This document shows positions 17,328-26,429 of a DNA stretch of 64,000 bases, in pieces. The position numbers and the translations under genes are program-made. Each line of letters opens with the position of its first letter. Position 1 is the stretch's first letter. The stretch is from assembly GCA_963705885.1 (NCBI GenBank), contig OY970120.1:248001-312000 (forward strand). Direction: 5' to 3'. Below the pieces are notes generated by a model that was given only the letters and a program-made list of their open reading frames with translations, ran no database searches and had not been told where the DNA came from. Source of the DNA: MFD01275-c22 sp963705885 (lineage in GTDB: Bacteria; Actinomycetota; Actinomycetes; JACCUZ01).

Positions 17328-18020
17328 ATGATCTTTGGCAGCAGGAAGACGAGCATGGTGTCCCCCGAGGACGCCCTGCCCGGGCGCGACCAGGCGATCC
17401 CGGTGGCCGACCGGCACGTCGTGCTCGGCACGCCGCTGACCGGGCCGTGGCCCGAGGGGCACGAGGTCATCTCGTTCGGGATGGGCTGCTTCTGGGGTGC
17501 CGAGCGCATCTTCTGGGAGATCCCGGGCGTCTGGTCGACCGCCGCGGGCTACCAGGGCGGGCACACGAGAAACCCGACGTACGAGGAGACCTGCACCGCG
17601 CGCACCGGCCACACCGAGGCCGTGCAGGTCGTCTACGACCCGGCGCAGGTCGACCTGGAGACCCTGCTCAAGGCGTTCTGGGAGAACCACGACCCCACCA
17701 CGCCCAACCGGCAGGGCAACGACGTGGGCACGCAGTACCGCTCGGCGGTCTACCCGACGACCGACGCGCAGCTCGCGGCCGTGGAGAGCTCGCGGGCGCG
17801 CTACCAGCAGGCGCTCAAGGAGGCCGGGTTCGGCGAGATCTCGACCGAGATCCGCCCGGCCGCCGAGGCGGGACCGTTCTACTACGCCGAGGACCACCAC
17901 CAGGGCTACCTCGCCAAGAACCCCCACGGCTACTGCAACCACGGGTTCTGCCAGGTGTCCTACGACGCGGGCTCGCACGGCCAGGACGGCCCGACCCGGG
18001 TCGAGCTCCCCGACGCCTGA
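17328..18020 (+). CDS. msrA: Peptide methionine-(S)-sulfoxide reductase
   Basis: 230 residues. MsrA reduces the S-epimer of methionine sulfoxide in proteins using a sulfenic-acid intermediate. The catalytic motif GCFWGAE places the nucleophilic Cys at about residue 54. Downstream Cys residues (CTARTGHTE region and HGYCNHGFCQVSYD at the C-terminus) can act as resolving thiols recycled by thioredoxin. The N-terminal 40-residue extension is usual for actinobacterial MsrA. GGAGG lies 8 nt before ATG 17328. It probably belongs to an oxidative-stress single-gene unit. Confidence 0.92.
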   Translation: MIFGSRKTSMVSPEDALPGRDQAIPVADRHVVLGTPLTGPWPEGHEVISFGMGCFWGAERIFWEIPGVWSTAAGYQGGHTRNPTYEETCTARTGHTEAVQVVYDPAQVDLETLLKAFWENHDPTTPNRQGNDVGTQYRSAVYPTTDAQLAAVESSRARYQQALKEAGFGEISTEIRPAAEAGPFYYAEDHHQGYLAKNPHGYCNHGFCQVSYDAGSHGQDGPTRVELPDA

Positions 18021-18038
18021 GCGCCGACCTCACGCCGC

Positions 18039-18941
18039 TCAGTCGACCTCGACGAGGTCGACGACCTCGAACCGCGGGGCGTGCGCCGGCCGGCCGGCGT
18101 GGCAGGTGAGCAGCCCGGGCTCCGCCGAGGCCGTGGCCTGCACCGTCGCCATGAGGTGCTTGGGCGATCGGCGCAGCCGCACCTGCCAGCGCCCGCCGCC
18201 GAGGTGGATGGTGCCGGCCGGCGCCAGCGCCTCCAGGCGCAGCTCCCCCAGCACGGCGCGCGCGTGCGCGATCGCCGCCTGCGCCGCCGGCAACGTCGTG
18301 CTCTGCCCCCGCAGCAGGTGCGGCAGGACCTCGCCGCGGTCGTGGGCGCCCACGACGTCCTCGGCGTCCTCGGGTCGCACCCTCCCGTAGTAGAGCCCGT
18401 GCGGCATCGCCAGGACGTTCGCCGCGAACCGGTCACCGCCGACGTGCGAGCACTCCCACACGGTCCCCGGCCGCACCCGCTCCAGCGCCGCGGCGACGGG
18501 ACGGCCCTCGACCGCGCAGCAGGTGTCGTGCCGGCCGTGGGTGCACACCAGGAAGAACGGCTGGTACGACGGCGAGCCGGCGCTCCCGTCCAGCGGCAGC
18601 GTGAGCAGCTCCTCGTCGGTCCCGAAGTCGCCCCACCAGCTGACCTCCCGCCCGGTCCGCGAGCTGACCACCGCCCACCGCCGCCGCGCCGGTTCAGGTC
18701 GACGCCCCGGCCGCCGCACGAGCAGCGCCCGCAGGCCGAGGGCGATCGCCCGGGCCGAGAGGGCGCGCCCGACGTCGGGGTCCAGCCGCGAGGACGTCAG
18801 GGCCTGGCGGCCCCAGCCGCCCGGCTGCTCGATCAGCACGTATCCGGCGGCCGGCGCGGCGGTCCCGGGCATCGGGTCCCCCCGGCGCAGCGACGCGACG
18901 GCGCAGCGCTCGGCGGGTCCACCCGGCTGCTGCGTCGTCAC
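18039..18941 (-). CDS. Suc_Fer-like thioredoxin-fold ferredoxin
   Basis: 300 residues of the sucrase/ferredoxin-like family, which has a thioredoxin-like fold binding a [2Fe-2S] cluster. Candidate ligands lie in VCTHGRHDTCCAVEG and WECSHVGGDRFAANVL, two blocks diagnostic of the family. The biochemical role in actinobacteria is unknown; electron transfer is inferred. GTG 18941 overlaps the stop of the preceding oxygenase gene (GTGA), so the two proteins are translationally coupled. Adjacent position suggests it could supply electrons to, or re-reduce, the Fe(II) oxygenase. Confidence 0.8.
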   Translation of the reverse strand: MTTQQPGGPAERCAVASLRRGDPMPGTAAPAAGYVLIEQPGGWGRQALTSSRLDPDVGRALSARAIALGLRALLVRRPGRRPEPARRRWAVVSSRTGREVSWWGDFGTDEELLTLPLDGSAGSPSYQPFFLVCTHGRHDTCCAVEGRPVAAALERVRPGTVWECSHVGGDRFAANVLAMPHGLYYGRVRPEDAEDVVGAHDRGEVLPHLLRGQSTTLPAAQAAIAHARAVLGELRLEALAPAGTIHLGGGRWQVRLRRSPKHLMATVQATASAEPGLLTCHAGRPAHAPRFEVVDLVEVD

Positions 18942-20188
18942 GGGCGGGAGTGGACCACGACCACGGCCTCGCGGACCAGCGTGCGGGCCAGGGCCAGCGC
19001 GTCGCCGCCGTCGAGCCCGGGCAGGTCACCGACTCTCAGCCGCTCGCCGTCGAGCAGCGCCCGGACGGCCTTCTCTCCCGCGAGCGGCAGCAGGACCGTC
19101 CGGTCCGACAGGCGCAGCGTCAGGCTCTCGCCGTCGGAGCCGAGCACGTGCCGCTGGAAGGGCCGGGCCGACAGCACCGACTCGACCGTCAGGGCCGCGT
19201 AGGCCTCGGCCTGGGCCAGCGGCGCCACGGGAGCGGGACGGCTGCTGCCGACCAGCCGGCGCGCGAGGCGCTGCGACACCTCGGCACCCGACACCGCGCC
19301 GAGCCGCGCCGTGAGCGCCTCCACGGTCGCCCGCACGTCGGCCTCGACCGACGCCGGGTCGGCCACGTCGACTCCGAGGGGCAGCGAGGCCCGCAGCGCC
19401 GGCTCGTCGGCCACGACCGACAGCAGGGCCTCCAGGACCGCGTGCCGGGTGACCGGGTGCACGCCGACTGTCAGGTGGCACGAGACGCCGCCGAGGGCCT
19501 CGGCAGCGTGGAGGTAGCCACGGGGCAGGTAGAGCGCGTCACCCGGCCGGAGCACCTCGTCGATGACGGGCGCCTCCTGGGCGCGGGCTCGTACGTCGTC
19601 CCGCCGGTCGGTCCACGGCTGGTCGCGCAGCGGCGCGCGGAGCACCGGCTCGTGCACGCGCCATCGCTTCTCGCCCGCCACCTGCAGCACGAAGACGTCG
19701 TGCACGTCGTAGTGCGCGGAGAAGCCCTGCGAGGAGCCCGGGGTGACGTACGCGTTGACCTGCACCGGGTGGCCGAGGTCGGTCGTCAGGGCGCCGGCGA
19801 AGTCGATGAGCGGCGGCCACAGCCGGTGCAGTCCCTGCAGGACGATCGTGTGCCCGTCGAGGAAGAGGTCCAGGACCCGGTCGTCGGCCACCTGGTCGGC
19901 GACCTGCGCCCCCGTGCCGCCCGAGCGGGTGTAGCGCGCGGCGGGCACGACCGCGCCGTCCTTGGCCAGCCGGATGAACGGCGTCCGAAGGCCGCGGCGC
20001 GACAGCAGCTCGTCGACCGCGTCCAGCGAGAAGAGGTCCTCGAAGCCCGAGCCGAGCCGGTCGGCCGTGGACAGCAGCGGCGCCCGCGACCACGTGTCGC
20101 GGGCGAAGGAGTCGGGGTCCGTCCGGACGCAACGCGCCAGGGCGGGACGGGTGGTGCCCGCCCCGCCCTGGTCGTCGTGATCGGTCAG
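18938..20188 (-). CDS. JmjC/cupin_4 Fe(II)/2-oxoglutarate oxygenase, apparent CTG start
   Basis: About 416 residues similar to bacterial ribosomal oxygenases (YcfD/MINA-like). The metal triad is visible as HYD (His159, Asp161 counted from the CTG) and a distal His in LPRGYLHAAE (His227), with winged-helix-like sequence after it. Such enzymes hydroxylate protein side chains. The conserved N-terminal 80 residues (e.g. FSLDAVDELLSRRGLRTPFIRLAKDGAVV) contain no ATG, GTG or TTG; the first is GTG at 19948, inside the domain. CTG 20188 has GAGG 7 nt upstream, overlapping the TGA of the repeat peptide in the same frame. Start by re-initiation at CTG or by TGA read-through are the two options. Confidence 0.75.
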   Translation of the reverse strand: MTDHDDQGGAGTTRPALARCVRTDPDSFARDTWSRAPLLSTADRLGSGFEDLFSLDAVDELLSRRGLRTPFIRLAKDGAVVPAARYTRSGGTGAQVADQVADDRVLDLFLDGHTIVLQGLHRLWPPLIDFAGALTTDLGHPVQVNAYVTPGSSQGFSAHYDVHDVFVLQVAGEKRWRVHEPVLRAPLRDQPWTDRRDDVRARAQEAPVIDEVLRPGDALYLPRGYLHAAEALGGVSCHLTVGVHPVTRHAVLEALLSVVADEPALRASLPLGVDVADPASVEADVRATVEALTARLGAVSGAEVSQRLARRLVGSSRPAPVAPLAQAEAYAALTVESVLSARPFQRHVLGSDGESLTLRLSDRTVLLPLAGEKAVRALLDGERLRVGDLPGLDGGDALALARTLVREAVVVVHSRP

Positions 20189-20197
20189 CGTCGTGCC

Positions 20198-20425
20198 TCA
20201 GGCACCGCTGTCGGCGCCGCCGTCAGCACCGCCGTCAGCACCACCGTCGGCACCGCCGTCGCTCTCACCCGGGACGCCGCCGGCGCCGCCGTCGGCCGGA
20301 CCGTGCGCGCCGCCGTCGGCGCCACCGTCAGCACCACCGTCGGCACCGCCGTCGGATCCCGACCCGGCACCGCCGTCGGCCGGGCCGTGCTCCTCGGGGG
20401 TGGTGGTCATGTCGTCGTCGAGCAT
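20198..20425 (-). CDS. Gly-Gly-Ala-Asp repeat peptide, candidate modified substrate
   Basis: 75-residue acidic protein. A leader-like N-terminus (MLDDDMTTTPEEHGPADGG) is followed by two blocks of tandem GGAD tetrads, each about four copies, split by GAHGPADGGAGGVPGES, and it ends ADSGA. No Cys, Lys or Arg and no signal peptide. ATG 20425 is chosen because GGAGG sits 8 nt upstream; an earlier ATG at 20440 lacks one. Its stop is in frame with, and 9 nt before, the CTG of the oxygenase gene. The repeated uniform Asp sites beside an Fe(II) oxygenase suggest a post-translationally hydroxylated peptide; this is inference. Confidence 0.6.
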   Translation of the reverse strand: MLDDDMTTTPEEHGPADGGAGSGSDGGADGGADGGADGGAHGPADGGAGGVPGESDGGADGGADGGADGGADSGA

Positions 20426-20452
20426 CTCGGAGTCCTCCATCTGCTGAAGGGA

Positions 20453-20474
20453 GGGTCCGGCCGCTGCCGGACCC
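20453..20474 (-). terminator. 9-bp hairpin between CBS gene and repeat peptide
   Basis: GGGTCCGGC and GCCGGACCC pair over a CGCT loop. It lies 78 nt past the cystathionine beta-synthase stop and 28 nt before the repeat-peptide start, so it may terminate the former or structure the leader of the latter. There is no U-tract. Confidence 0.4.
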
Positions 20475-20551
20475 GTGGACGTCCTACCCGGACGGCCTGG
20501 GTGAAACCTTGCCCCTTGCCCGGCCCAGGCGCACCCCCGGGGCCCGACTTC

Positions 20552-21922
<1,371 letters not shown>

Positions 21923-21928
21923 GGCTGG

Positions 21929-21980
21929 AGCCTAGATGCCGCGCTCGCCCCGGCTGACGCCTGCCGCGGTCCGATAGATT
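21929..21980. promoter_or_regulatory. Divergent leaderless promoters (CBS gene and metallo-beta-lactamase gene)
   Basis: TAGGCT on the minus strand (21929-21934) ends 6 nt before the CBS ATG, and TAGATT on the plus strand (21975-21980) ends 6 nt before GTG 21987. Neither gene has a Shine-Dalgarno sequence. Confidence 0.5.
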
Positions 21981-21986
21981 CCGACA

Positions 21987-22715
21987 GTGGCCGGCAGCCC
22001 TGCTCTGCAGCTCGCCCCGGGCGTCTGGCGCATCCCGACGGTGCGCGGCGACCTGGTGAGCTCCTTCGCGTTCGTCGACGACGACGGGCAGGTCACGCTC
22101 GTCGACGCCGGCACGCGGCGCGCCCCGCGACGCATCCTCGCCGGCCTCGGGCACATGGGCGTCGCGCCGTCCGACGTGACCCGGCTGCTGGTGACCCACG
22201 CCCATCCCGACCACGTGGGCGGGCTGAGCGCCCTGCGTGGCCGGACCGGCGCGACCGTGGCCGTGCACGAGCGCGACGCGGCGTACGTCCGTGAGGGCAA
22301 GGGTCCCGTCCTCGACCGGTCGACCCTCGGCGGCCGGCTGATGCGTCGCAACCGCGGCAGCGCGCCCACCCCGGTCGAGGAGCAGCTCGTCGACGGCCAG
22401 GTCCTCGACGTGGCCGGCGGGCTGCGAGTCCTGCACACGCCCGGGCACTCGCCGGGCCACGTGGCGCTGCTGCACGAGCCGAGCGGGGTGCTGGTCACCG
22501 GCGACTCCATCTGGAACATGCGCGGCCGCATGACCTGGTCGATCGCCATGTTCTGCACCGACTACGCCATGAGCCAGCAGACCGCCGACGTGCTCGGCGA
22601 GGTCGACTACCGGGTCGCCGCCTTCACCCACGGGCCCGAGATCCGCGACAACGCCCGCGAGGCGGTGCGCGGCTTCCTCCGGCGCAAGCGCGGCGCCCGC
22701 GTGGGGAGCCCATGA
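21987..22715 (+). CDS. Metallo-beta-lactamase fold hydrolase
   Basis: 242 residues. The zinc motif is THAHPDHVGG (HxHxDH), with later His in LHTPGHSPGHVAL and an Asp in TGDSIWN, and a final His in FTHGPE. This is the binuclear hydrolase fold used by glyoxalase II, lactonases and quinone- or thioester hydrolases; the substrate is not deducible. GTG 21987 follows TAGATT with 6 nt spacing, a leaderless arrangement. The stop overlaps the start of the SGNH gene (ATGA at 22712), so the two hydrolases are co-translated. Confidence 0.85.
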   Translation: MAGSPALQLAPGVWRIPTVRGDLVSSFAFVDDDGQVTLVDAGTRRAPRRILAGLGHMGVAPSDVTRLLVTHAHPDHVGGLSALRGRTGATVAVHERDAAYVREGKGPVLDRSTLGGRLMRRNRGSAPTPVEEQLVDGQVLDVAGGLRVLHTPGHSPGHVALLHEPSGVLVTGDSIWNMRGRMTWSIAMFCTDYAMSQQTADVLGEVDYRVAAFTHGPEIRDNAREAVRGFLRRKRGARVGSP

Positions 22716-23737
22716 CCAGGGCACGGGTGGCGCGGCGCATCGCGATGGCCGCGGCCTACGGGGGCGGCGGGCTCGGGCTGCTCTCCGCGGGTGCCTTCGG
22801 GCTCGTGCGGGCCGAGGCGGCCCTGGCGCGGCGCACGATCGGCGAGCCCTCGGGCACCCCGCCGGACGCCGACATGCTCTACGGGTCGAACCACCCCGGT
22901 GAGGCGCTGCGGCTGGCGCTCCTCGGTGACTCCAGCGCCGGCGGCCTGGGCGTGGACCACCCCCACCAGACCCCGGGCGCCATGCTGGCCTCGGGGCTGG
23001 CCGAGTGCGCCGACCGGCCGGTGCGGCTCGTCTGCGTGGCCGAGGTCGGCGCGCGCAGCAGCGACCTGCCCGCGCAGGTCGACGCGGTCGAGGACCTGCT
23101 CCCCGATGTCGCCGTGATCATGATCGGGGCCAACGACGTCACCCACCGCGTCCGGCCACCGACCGCCGTCCGCCACCTCGACCACGTCGTGCGCCGGCTG
23201 CGCGACCTGGGGGCCGAGGTCGTGGTCGGCACCTGCCCCGACCTGGGGACGGTCGAGCCGGTGCCACAGCCGCTGCGGTGGATCGCCCGGCGCGCCAGCC
23301 GCCAGCTGGCCGCGGCGCAGACCATCGTCGTCGTCGAGGCGGGCGGCAGGTCGGTCTCGCTCGGCGACATCCTGGGGCCGGAGTTCGCCGCCTCCCCCAC
23401 GGAGATGTTCGGTCCCGACCGGTTCCACCCGTCGGTGGCGGGCTACGCCAGCGCCGCCGCGGCCCTGCTCCCGTCGGCCTGCGCGGCCCTCGACGTGTGG
23501 TTCGGCGGGGTGCCCGAGGAGCTGCCCGACCTCGACCGGGGCGAGGGCGTGCGGCCGATCGCGGTGGCGGCCGTCGAGGCCGCCGACGCGGCCGGCACCG
23601 AGGTCGCCGGGGCCCAGGTCGGCGGGCGCGACCGCGGCCCGCGGGGTCGCTGGGCCCTGCTGCGGCACCGCAGAGCCCAGCCCGAGGCCGCGGCCCCGGC
23701 CGTCGACGAGGGCAGCGCCCCTACGGCGTCGCGGTGA
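22712..23737 (+). CDS. SGNH/GDSL-type esterase, membrane-anchored
   Basis: 341 residues. A hydrophobic N-terminal segment (MAAAYGGGGLGLLSAGAFGLV) precedes the SGNH domain: block I GDSSAGGLG (catalytic Ser), block III GANDVTH (oxyanion Asn) and block V DRFHPSVAGY (Asp and His). Likely an ester hydrolase or deacetylase facing the outside of the membrane. A basic C-terminal tail (GRWALLRHRRAQ) follows the domain. Translationally coupled to the upstream metallo-beta-lactamase fold protein. The end overlaps the convergent AlgJ-like gene by 17 nt. Confidence 0.85.
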   Translation: MTRARVARRIAMAAAYGGGGLGLLSAGAFGLVRAEAALARRTIGEPSGTPPDADMLYGSNHPGEALRLALLGDSSAGGLGVDHPHQTPGAMLASGLAECADRPVRLVCVAEVGARSSDLPAQVDAVEDLLPDVAVIMIGANDVTHRVRPPTAVRHLDHVVRRLRDLGAEVVVGTCPDLGTVEPVPQPLRWIARRASRQLAAAQTIVVVEAGGRSVSLGDILGPEFAASPTEMFGPDRFHPSVAGYASAAAALLPSACAALDVWFGGVPEELPDLDRGEGVRPIAVAAVEAADAAGTEVAGAQVGGRDRGPRGRWALLRHRRAQPEAAAPAVDEGSAPTASR

Positions 23738-24720
23738 CGTTCTCCGCGAGGTAGGTGGTCAGGCGGCGCGACCCCTGCCCGTTGAGGTGGATCGGGTCGG
23801 CGAAGAGCTCTCGGGGCCAGACGCCCGGGTCGAGGAACTGCCCGCCGGCCGCCGTGACGGCCGAGGCCATCGCCTCGCGGCAGAGCGCGTCGTCGGCGGC
23901 GCCGTTCGGCATCCAGCCCACGAAGTCCTCGGTGACGGGCATCGAGACGACGACAGCCTCCACCGACCGCTCGCGCAGCGTGCCGACGAGGTCCTGCAAC
24001 ACCGTCAGCCGCGCCTCGTCCAGGTCCCACAACGACGTTGCGCCGGAGCCGAACACTGACTCCAGGTCTCGCGGCGCGGGGTAGGCGCGATCGACGAAGT
24101 AGCGTGTCCATGCCGTCACCCGCGAGCGTGTACGCTGAGCCCGTGACGCCGATCGCGCCCATCAGGTTGCGCGGCTGCCGCAGCTCGTAGCGGTGGCGGA
24201 CGAGGCTCAGCCGGTCGCCGAACCAGTCGTCGACCCGGTCGAGCACCGTCTGCCTGATCGGTGAGCCGGCGCATCGCGCGCGAGTCGCGGAACTCCTCGT
24301 ACTGCTGCTGCTGCTCCGGCTCGTTCGCGTTGAGTTCCCGGCAGCTGAACCCGATGACCACGGTCTCCGGTGTCGCCACGAGACAGGACGGCACGCAGCG
24401 TCCAGTCGCGCATCGTGCGCACGTCGGCCCCGAGCAGGGCCGCGTTGTACGCGATCTCGGCACCCCGGACTCGCTCCGGAACCGGATCGGGTCCACACCG
24501 GCATCCATCATCGAGGAGCCGACGAAGACCGTCCCGGCCGGAGCGCAGGTCGGCTCAGGTCGTCGGCCTTGACCTGGGTCTCGTCGCTCCCCCACTGGAT
24601 CGGGGTCGGGAGCGCCGGCGCCAGGACGAAGCGCACGGTGAGCTCGACGGCCAGCAGGACCAGGACCACGGTCGTGGCGACCGTGGCCAGGCTGCGGCGG
24701 ACACTCATGCGGCGCAGCAT
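23721..24720 (-). pseudogene. AlgJ/AlgX-like SGNH acetyltransferase gene, five frameshifts
   Basis: Coherent protein fragments follow each other in changing frames: MLRRMSVRRSLATVATTVV (membrane anchor), TVFVGSSMMDAGVDP (GSS nucleophile region), GAEIAYNAALLGADVRTM, ATPETVVIGFSCRELNANEP, RQTVLDRVDDWFGDRL, and a final piece ending DPIHLNGQGSRRLTTYL (catalytic Asp-His). Breaks fall near 24568, 24455, 24395, 24248 and 24118, two apparent deletions and three insertions. Restored, the protein would be about 335 residues, a periplasm-side partner of the MBOAT acyltransferase. Its ATG overlaps the MBOAT stop by 1 nt. Confidence 0.65.
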
Positions 24721-26259
24721 CAGAACTGGAAGTAGATGAAGGGCACGGACGTGCCGCCGCTGAACACCAGGATCGCCGTCGCGAGGACGGCCACGAGCAC
24801 TCCCTGGGCGAGCGGGCGCATCCGCAGCACGAACGCGTCGTCGCCGGCCCGCCGCTGCGCCACGTCGAGGGCCACCATCACGACCAGCGCCGGCAGGACG
24901 ACGGCCACGGCGTCGAGGTCCACGGGCCGGGCCGGAAGGTCGACGAGCCCCTTGCAGTAGCGCAGAGCCAGGCGCAGGTTGTCGGCCCGGAAGAAGATCC
25001 ACGCCAGGCAGACCAGGTGGAACGTCACCAGGACGCCGAGGATCGGGCCCAGACCCGTCGGGACGGAGGCCTGCCCCGTCCGTTCGGGCTCGACCCGCGT
25101 CGTGACGGCCACGGCGCCGCCGTCGCCCGGCGCGTGGACGCCGCCGGCCGAGGGCAGCGGCTCGCCGGCCGGGCGGCCGCCGGCAGGCAGGGCGTCAGGC
25201 GCGGGCCGTCCGCGGTCGGTCCACCACTTGTGCACCGAGAGGTAGCCCCCGTGCAGGACGCCCCAGATGACGAAGGTCCACGCTGCCCCGTGCCAGAGGC
25301 CACCGATGCCCATCGTGAGCATGAGGTTGCGGTAGGTCTTGCGCCGGCCGCCCCGGTTCCCGCCGAGCGGGATGTAGAGGTAGTCGCGCAGCCAGCTCGA
25401 CAGCGAGATGTGCCAGCGTCGCCAGAACTCCGTGATGTTGCGCGACAGGTAGGGCTGCTCGAAGTTGCGCGGCAGCTCGATGCCCAGCAGCCGCGCGGAT
25501 CCCCGGGCGATGTCGGTGTAGCCGCAGAAGTCGGCGTAGATCTGGATGGCGAAGGCGTAGACGCCGATCAGCAGCGTGCCGAAGCCACCGCGTGCCGGTG
25601 GCGAACGCGGCGTCGGCGAACCGGGCCACGCCGTCGGCGAGGACGACCTTCTTGAACAGGCCGAGCAGGATGAGGAACAGCGCGCTGGCGACCCGTTCAC
25701 CGCTCGGCGGGCGACGGGGGTTCTGGAACTGCGGCAGCTGCAGCTGTGCCCGGCCGATCGGGCCGGCGACGAGCTGGGGGAAGAACGCCACGAACACCGC
25801 GAAGTCCAGCGGCCGGCGCGCGGCCGCGATCTCCCGGCGGTAGACGTCGAACGTGTAGGAGATGCCGTGGAAGGTGTAGAAGGAGATGCCGACCGGGAGC
25901 AGGATCCGCAGGGTCGGCGAGTCGACGTCAGCGCCCAGCAGCGCGAAGAGCCCGTCGGCGGAGTCCAGGAAGAAGTTGAAGTACTTGAAGGTCGCCAGGA
26001 CACCGAGGTTGACCACCAGGCTGAGCGCGAAGATGCGCTTGCGCCGGACCGGGTCGGGCTCGTCCTCGAGCCGTCGGCCGACGTAGTAGTCGACGGCCGT
26101 GGACAGCCACATCAGCGGGAGGAACCGGGGGTCCCAGGCGCCGTAGAAGACGTACGAGCCGAGCAGGAGCAGCACGTTCTGCTGGCGCCGGTTCAGACGC
26201 CAGTAGACGAACAGCACGACGGCGAAGAACGCCGCGTACTGCAGTGAGTTGAAGGTCAC
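24720..26259 (-). pseudogene. MBOAT family O-acyltransferase (AlgI-like), one frameshift
   Basis: Polytopic membrane O-acyltransferase. The N-terminal part from GTG 26259 (MTFNSLQYAAFFAVVLFVYW...) shows PVGISFYTFHGISYTFDVYR and FFPQLVAGPI, hallmarks of the AlgI/DltB group. The continuation in another frame has YADFCGYTDIARGSARLLG, EFWRRWHISLSSWLRDYLYIPLGGNR and the catalytic-His helix MGIGGLWHGAAWTF. The frames switch near 25590-25600 at ATGT(R)GGFGT, needing one base removed. Total length is one more than a multiple of three. Restored product about 512 residues. It normally moves acyl groups across the membrane for polysaccharide O-acetylation together with the following AlgJ-like protein. 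Confidence 0.75.
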
Positions 26260-26366
26260 GTCCCGCCCCCTGGGTGCCCCTGTCCCAGGCGGGAAGTCTG
26301 CCAGCCGCGGGCGTCCGGTCGGTCCCAAACGCCGAAGACGTCCCGATCGGTGCACGAGTCGGCGGA

Positions 26367-26384
26367 GGTAGCCTCGTGGCTACC
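26367..26384. promoter_or_regulatory. Inverted repeat, possible operator upstream of thiolase
   Basis: GGTAGCC-TCGT-GGCTACC, two 7-bp perfect arms with a 4-bp centre, sits 45 nt before the thiolase start. Size and position fit a dimeric repressor (TetR-type regulators often control fatty-acid genes), but no regulator gene is adjacent. Confidence 0.4.
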
Positions 26385-26429
26385 GGCGAGTAGTCCGACC
26401 CGTTCTCACCAGACGCCCAGGAGGTCCCC

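Noticed and set aside
14366..17509. 1,047-codon minus-strand ORF across metB and glmL-type genes
   Set aside because: Arg/Gly/Pro-rich shadow frame overlapping three well-supported genes; no domain.
20198..20200. Selenocysteine at the TGA between repeat peptide and oxygenase
   Set aside because: No SECIS-like hairpin is evident just after the TGA and nothing in the families suggests Sec; a CTG start or simple read-through is more economical.
20193..20447. Plus-strand ORF rich in APPS repeats (84 codons)
   Set aside because: It is the exact complement of the GGAD repeat gene. The minus strand has a good ribosome-binding site and an operon context; the plus frame has neither.
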